NCBI RefSeq assembly: GCF_030384665.1
Contig: NC_083680.1
Location: 219,001-283,000 of the forward strand
DNA: 64,000 nucleotides
Source: Lodderomyces elongisporus
Lineage: Eukaryota; Ascomycota; Pichiomycetes; Serinales; Debaryomycetaceae
Reading direction: 5' to 3'
In this document: positions 60,772 to 64,000 of the stretch, piece after piece
Layout of the letters: each line of letters opens with the position of its first letter
Numbering within the stretch: position 1 is the first letter of the stretch
Translations under genes and position numbers: made by a program
The notes under the pieces: generated by a model
What the model saw: the letters and a program-made list of their open reading frames with translations, nothing else
Database searches by the model: none
Told to the model about the DNA's origin: nothing

Positions 60772-61293
60772 CGGAAGGGGGAAGGGGACGGAAAAAGTGG
60801 GAGGGGAGAAAACCAAAAAAAAAAAGAAAACAGGAGGATGAGGAATAGACGAACGGAGCTACCGTTGCCACAATTACTTGTGCACGCCCACCACGTAAGC
60901 GTACTAATGTTCTCTGTCTAATGCTCTAAAGCACGCGCAGCTCGGATATATAGTTGATATTCATACACATCTACTAATATTTTATATTCATATATTATAT
61001 ATATATTTATATGTTATAAGAAATATCAATATCCAGTTGCCATTGCCACTTCGCAACCAACCATTTTTAGCAGCAGTTCTCCACACAATTTTCGCTTTTG
61101 CTACGATAGCTGGCTAACCAACTTGCTTCCATTCACTGGTCGAATCAAACATATATTTCATAAATCCCACTTTGACAACGCTTCCGCCATCATCACAAAA
61201 CATTTTCTTCTTTTGGTGTTTATTTTCGTTTTTTCTTTTTATTTTTGTTTCTTTCGTTTTTTTAATCCTTCCACTCCTTACTTTTCTTTCAAG

Positions 61294-62562
61294 ATGGGTT
61301 ATCGAAATACGTTACCCGTCATTATTGTCCGAACCGCAATACTTATCCCCACATTTATCCTTGGCTGTCTTTGTATAGTGTTTACACAATGGGTCAGTTT
61401 AATTCTTTTTAGAAACTCTCCATCAACGACAAATTCCATTATCGGCACAACAAAGACCCACTTCGTCATCCTATTGGGGCTTCTTACATCGATAGTTAAC
61501 CCATGCAAGATTGCAGTCACAGTCGATGTTGATTCAGTACCACATAGTCAACAATTCAAAGTTGACTCGTCGTTAAACTTGCACACTTTTCTTGACCCCA
61601 ACTCCGTCATTATTTCCAACCACCAAATCTATACTGACTGGTTATTTCTTTGGTTCTTAACATATACGTCCAACTTGAGTAACGCAGTATTCATCATCCT
61701 CAAGGACTTATCCAAAATCCCCGTTTTGGGCTATGGAATGACCAACTTCAACTTTCTTTTCCTTTCGCGCAAATGGGCAAAGGACAAGATTGTGTTGACG
61801 AATCAGTTATTGGAGATAGATGCCAATGCCAGAGGATTGGGTCCAGCAAATGGAGTACAACTCGTGTCCAGTAAGAGCACCTCAGCAGACATTGACATCA
61901 AGAAATGGCCAACAGGAAAAAACCCACGCAAGGATCAAAAACTTTGGCCCTACGAGTTGATTTTGTTCCCTGAAGGTACCGTTCCTTCCGATAGAACAAC
62001 AAAGAAATCGGCAGAATATGTGCTATCCAAAGGGTACCCACCATTGAAACACGTGCTATTACCTCGTGTGCGAGGCTTATTTTTGGCACTCAAGAAATTG
62101 CGAAACTCGGTTGAGGAAGTTTACGATATCACCACTGCTTATTCAGATTTGAAAGCTGATGAATATGGAGAAATCAAGTTTTCGTTAAAGAACTTTTACT
62201 TGAGGGGATATGGACCACCAGTAATCAATTATTTTATTCGTGCTTACAAGATCAAAGACATCCCCTTGGGAGATGAGGATGAGGACGACATTGACGAAAC
62301 CTCAGATGAAAGCTTACAAAAGTTTGAAAAGTGGCTATTGAAGATATGGTATGAAAAGGACGAGTTGATGAACAACTTTTATGAAACAGGTGAATGGAAT
62401 GCCAATGCATATGACACACGAACAGTAATTGGCGATTTCAAATTAAAGAACAAATGGGAAATTGTGAGACCATACTTGCCAATCTCGACTTTGGCATTGT
62501 TTTTGTATTTTACTTATCGCTTTGTAATTGTCCTTATTAAATCTAGACTGGGCAGTGCATAG
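61294..62562 (+). CDS. CST26: Lysophospholipid acyltransferase, Cst26/Psi1-like (422 aa)
   Basis: The open frame extends to a TTG at 61123, but the first ATG is 61294, giving 422 aa (S. cerevisiae Cst26 397 aa). The PlsC/LPLAT motifs are present: N-H-x4-D (SNHQIYTDWLF, H110 and D115), the KDLSKIPVLGYGM block, and FPEGT (LILFPEGTVPSDRT). Hydrophobic helices at the N-terminus (about 8-40) and C-terminus (about 392-415) anchor it in the ER. Cst26/Psi1 puts stearoyl groups on the sn-1 position of phosphatidylinositol. In S. cerevisiae, CST26 (YBR042C) is flanked by QDR3 (YBR043C) and FAT1 (YBR041W), with FIG1 (YBR040W) next. Here QDR3 and FIG1 are the neighbours. Confidence 0.92.
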   Translation: MGYRNTLPVIIVRTAILIPTFILGCLCIVFTQWVSLILFRNSPSTTNSIIGTTKTHFVILLGLLTSIVNPCKIAVTVDVDSVPHSQQFKVDSSLNLHTFLDPNSVIISNHQIYTDWLFLWFLTYTSNLSNAVFIILKDLSKIPVLGYGMTNFNFLFLSRKWAKDKIVLTNQLLEIDANARGLGPANGVQLVSSKSTSADIDIKKWPTGKNPRKDQKLWPYELILFPEGTVPSDRTTKKSAEYVLSKGYPPLKHVLLPRVRGLFLALKKLRNSVEEVYDITTAYSDLKADEYGEIKFSLKNFYLRGYGPPVINYFIRAYKIKDIPLGDEDEDDIDETSDESLQKFEKWLLKIWYEKDELMNNFYETGEWNANAYDTRTVIGDFKLKNKWEIVRPYLPISTLALFLYFTYRFVIVLIKSRLGSA

Positions 62563-62739
62563 TATAGTATAGCATTTGTTATAGAGTAGAAAGAAAATAG
62601 AATAGAACGGGTCAGAATCTAGTAGGAGCATACAGACACTCATACTTTTTGTTAATTTCGTTCCTCTTTTTTTTTTTTTTCTTTTTTGTTTCTCTTTTCG
62701 CCAACTTTATTATGTAACCTTACAAGTTTGTTGCAATTC

Positions 62740-62746
62740 TGAAACA
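62740..62746 (+). promoter_or_regulatory. Candidate pheromone response element (TGAAACA) upstream of FIG1
   Basis: TGAAACA is the Ste12/Cph1 binding consensus and lies about 450 bp before the FIG1 ATG. A near match (CGAAACA on the minus strand, near 62916) lies closer. FIG1 is pheromone-induced in yeasts, so the site is plausible but unproven. Confidence 0.4.
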
Positions 62747-62762
62747 CTTGAAAAAGAACTGA

Positions 62763-62822
62763 GAAAGAAAAAAAAGAAAAAAGAAAAAAGAAAAAAGAAA
62801 AAAGAAAAAAGAAAAAAAAAAA
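62763..62822. repeat. GAAAAAA tandem repeat
   Basis: Six or more copies of the seven-base unit lie between CST26 and FIG1. Confidence 0.85.
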
Positions 62823-63192
62823 GAAACAGAGGTTTTGGCGTATGTTTGTAATACGTTTTGTTTTGTGTAATTATTTATGCATGGAACTTCAATTTCTGCT
62901 TTGCACCAAATTTGTTTCGCAACAAATTACCCTTGATCTTTAATTAGGCATAGTTCAACTATATATTAAGGTCTTTGAAATCCCACGAGATGGCATGGCC
63001 TTCTTATTCCTTTTCTTTTTTTACTCTTTGTCTTCAAATATACTTGCCAGAGCTTCAGTTTTCAATTGTCTACACAAGAACTAACTAGAATTAAATCTTT
63101 CCAGTTGGTGTTTGGTTGGTTGGTTGTTTTTTTTTTCTTTTCTTTCTTCATTACATTTACATTTTTATTTTTTGAACTGAAAGTTTTCCACA

Positions 63193-64000
63193 ATGAAGAT
63201 GGTGTTTGTCAAATCCAAAGCTCTTTTATTGCTCACGATAATTATTCAGTTTATTGCTACTGTGCTATTAAGCTTTCTCCTATTGGGATGCATAGATATC
63301 TCATCAAACTACTCAAACGTTTATCTTTTAAACTATTCATTCAACACAAGCTCACCAGCAATCCAACAACTAGCACTCCCCACTCAAAACGCAAATTCAA
63401 ATTCATCCACCACCAACTTGAGTCCAATATTTTACAACTCCAACGCCACATTATCTGATGTGCAAGTGCGTGTGGGATACCTTGCCTCATGTCTAATTAT
63501 TGGAGATGACAAGTCATGTAGTTACTATACCAGCATGCCGCAACTCCCACAACTATCACTTGACTTGACAAACAATGTGGTGTTCAATCTCCTCGACATC
63601 GCCAAATCATTTAGTGACTTATGCCATCCACACATGCTAATGACTACTGTGATACTCACTTTAATCACTCTTGTTACATTATGCTATTTGATCCTACCTT
63701 TGCCATTCCATGCCGTAGTTGAGAAATTTGGTTTGGGTGTTGGTTTTATCAACATGTTCCTTTGTGGTTTAGGGGCAATGTTACAACACCAAGTTGTGGA
63801 GACTACAGAAAAGTTATTGAAGGAAATGAGTTTTGGAGTCTTGAAAGGCAAGAGTGGTACTAGAGCAGAAAATATGACTTGGGTGGCTTTTTCTTTTTGC
63901 ACTTGTGTTTTCCTCAGTTTGGTGGGGATGAACTGGACGAGAATGAAGCTGGAAAAGAAATCTAAAAGAGGAGGAAACGAAGAAAAAGATGATGGTGAAT
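63193..64000 (+). CDS. FIG1: Fig1-like membrane protein, 3' end cut by window edge
   Basis: The frame starts at the ATG at 63193 (MKMVFVKSKALLLLTIIIQF) and is open for 269 codons to the window end, so no stop is seen. Four membrane helices are visible: about residues 8-34, 150-170, 180-200 and 228-248. A large extracellular loop between the first two has Asn-glycosylation sites and a GYLASCL...SC pair of cysteines, the claudin-like G-x-C...C pattern of the Fig1 family. The end is a charged tail. Fig1 supports calcium influx and membrane fusion during mating and polarised growth. Its place beside CST26 and QDR3 matches S. cerevisiae (YBR040W to YBR043C). Confidence 0.88.
   Translation, partial: MKMVFVKSKALLLLTIIIQFIATVLLSFLLLGCIDISSNYSNVYLLNYSFNTSSPAIQQLALPTQNANSNSSTTNLSPIFYNSNATLSDVQVRVGYLASCLIIGDDKSCSYYTSMPQLPQLSLDLTNNVVFNLLDIAKSFSDLCHPHMLMTTVILTLITLVTLCYLILPLPFHAVVEKFGLGVGFINMFLCGLGAMLQHQVVETTEKLLKEMSFGVLKGKSGTRAENMTWVAFSFCTCVFLSLVGMNWTRMKLEKKSKRGGNEEKDDGE

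Larger units (their letters stand above)
58405..61293. promoter_or_regulatory. Longest gene-free region (2.9 kb), QDR3 / CST26 divergent
   Basis: No supported gene lies here. The region contains TA repeats (58808-58850, 60995-61015), two G12 runs, many short AT-rich tracts, and an inverted-repeat cluster at 60423-60541. It must hold both divergent promoters. Confidence 0.5.
62563..63192. promoter_or_regulatory. CST26 3' end and FIG1 promoter
   Basis: This 630-bp region holds a GAAAAAA tandem repeat (62763-62822), a TGAAACA pheromone-response-type element, and T-rich sequence before FIG1. I see no gene in it. Confidence 0.55.

Noticed and set aside
63066..63458. 130-codon frame overlapping the start of FIG1
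   Set aside because: It is out of frame with FIG1, starts in T-rich leader and lacks family features; FIG1 explains the region.

Overview
The window is nuclear DNA of a budding yeast of the CTG (CUG-Ser) clade. The intergenic DNA is AT-rich with many microsatellites. Introns carry GTATGT donors and TACTAAC-type branch points. In-frame CTG codons lie inside serine runs of the CTR1 and MMS4 products. Gene content and the wealth of simple repeats point to the Lodderomyces / Candida parapsilosis group, with L. elongisporus my best guess; the species is inference. I see no tRNA, rRNA, transposon or CRISPR.

Layout. At 0-10 kb: a putative mitochondrial protein, MIX17, a large acidic repeat protein with a thioredoxin-fold tail, and CTR1 (copper uptake). 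At 10-27 kb: SEC8, MMS4, FES1, PGK1, FAT1 and COX15. At 27-40 kb: EMP65, RTR1, RRG1, then four consecutive intron-containing genes (an unrecognised acidic protein, CDC14, AIM7/GMF, RPS13). At 40-53 kb: TFB4, a ZNF511-like zinc-finger gene, FCY1, VPS15, BRR1, an intron-containing Asterix-like ER gene and SIF2. At 53-64 kb: EXO84, a QDR3-like MFS transporter, CST26 and a FIG1 gene cut by the window end.

Most genes are ordinary housekeeping genes. Several belong to shared machines: SEC8 and EXO84 (exocyst), FAT1 and CST26 (lipid acylation), MIX17 and COX15 (mitochondrial biogenesis), TFB4 and MMS4 (DNA repair). Being neighbours does not make them operons. The gene set is better explained by ancestral yeast gene order. 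It interleaves Saccharomyces cerevisiae neighbours from chromosomes V and IV (COX15, EMP65, RTR1 with RRG1, RPS13, AIM7), from II and XVI (VPS15, MMS4, FES1, EXO84, SIF2 with SEC8, TFB4, BRR1, FCY1, YPR063C), and a second chromosome II group (FIG1, FAT1, CST26, QDR3). This order also supports several gene names.

Four genes need splicing to be read correctly (34145, CDC14, AIM7, RPS13), as does the Asterix-like gene at 50330. FIG1 has no stop inside the window. Five coding frames stay open upstream to a TTG, and I moved their starts to the first ATG (acidic protein, FAT1, ZNF511-like, FCY1, CST26). No clearly novel biological system was found. The best unexplained items are the repeat-built acidic protein, the intron cluster, and two compact inverted-repeat clusters in gene-free DNA (42.87-42.94 kb and 60.42-60.54 kb).
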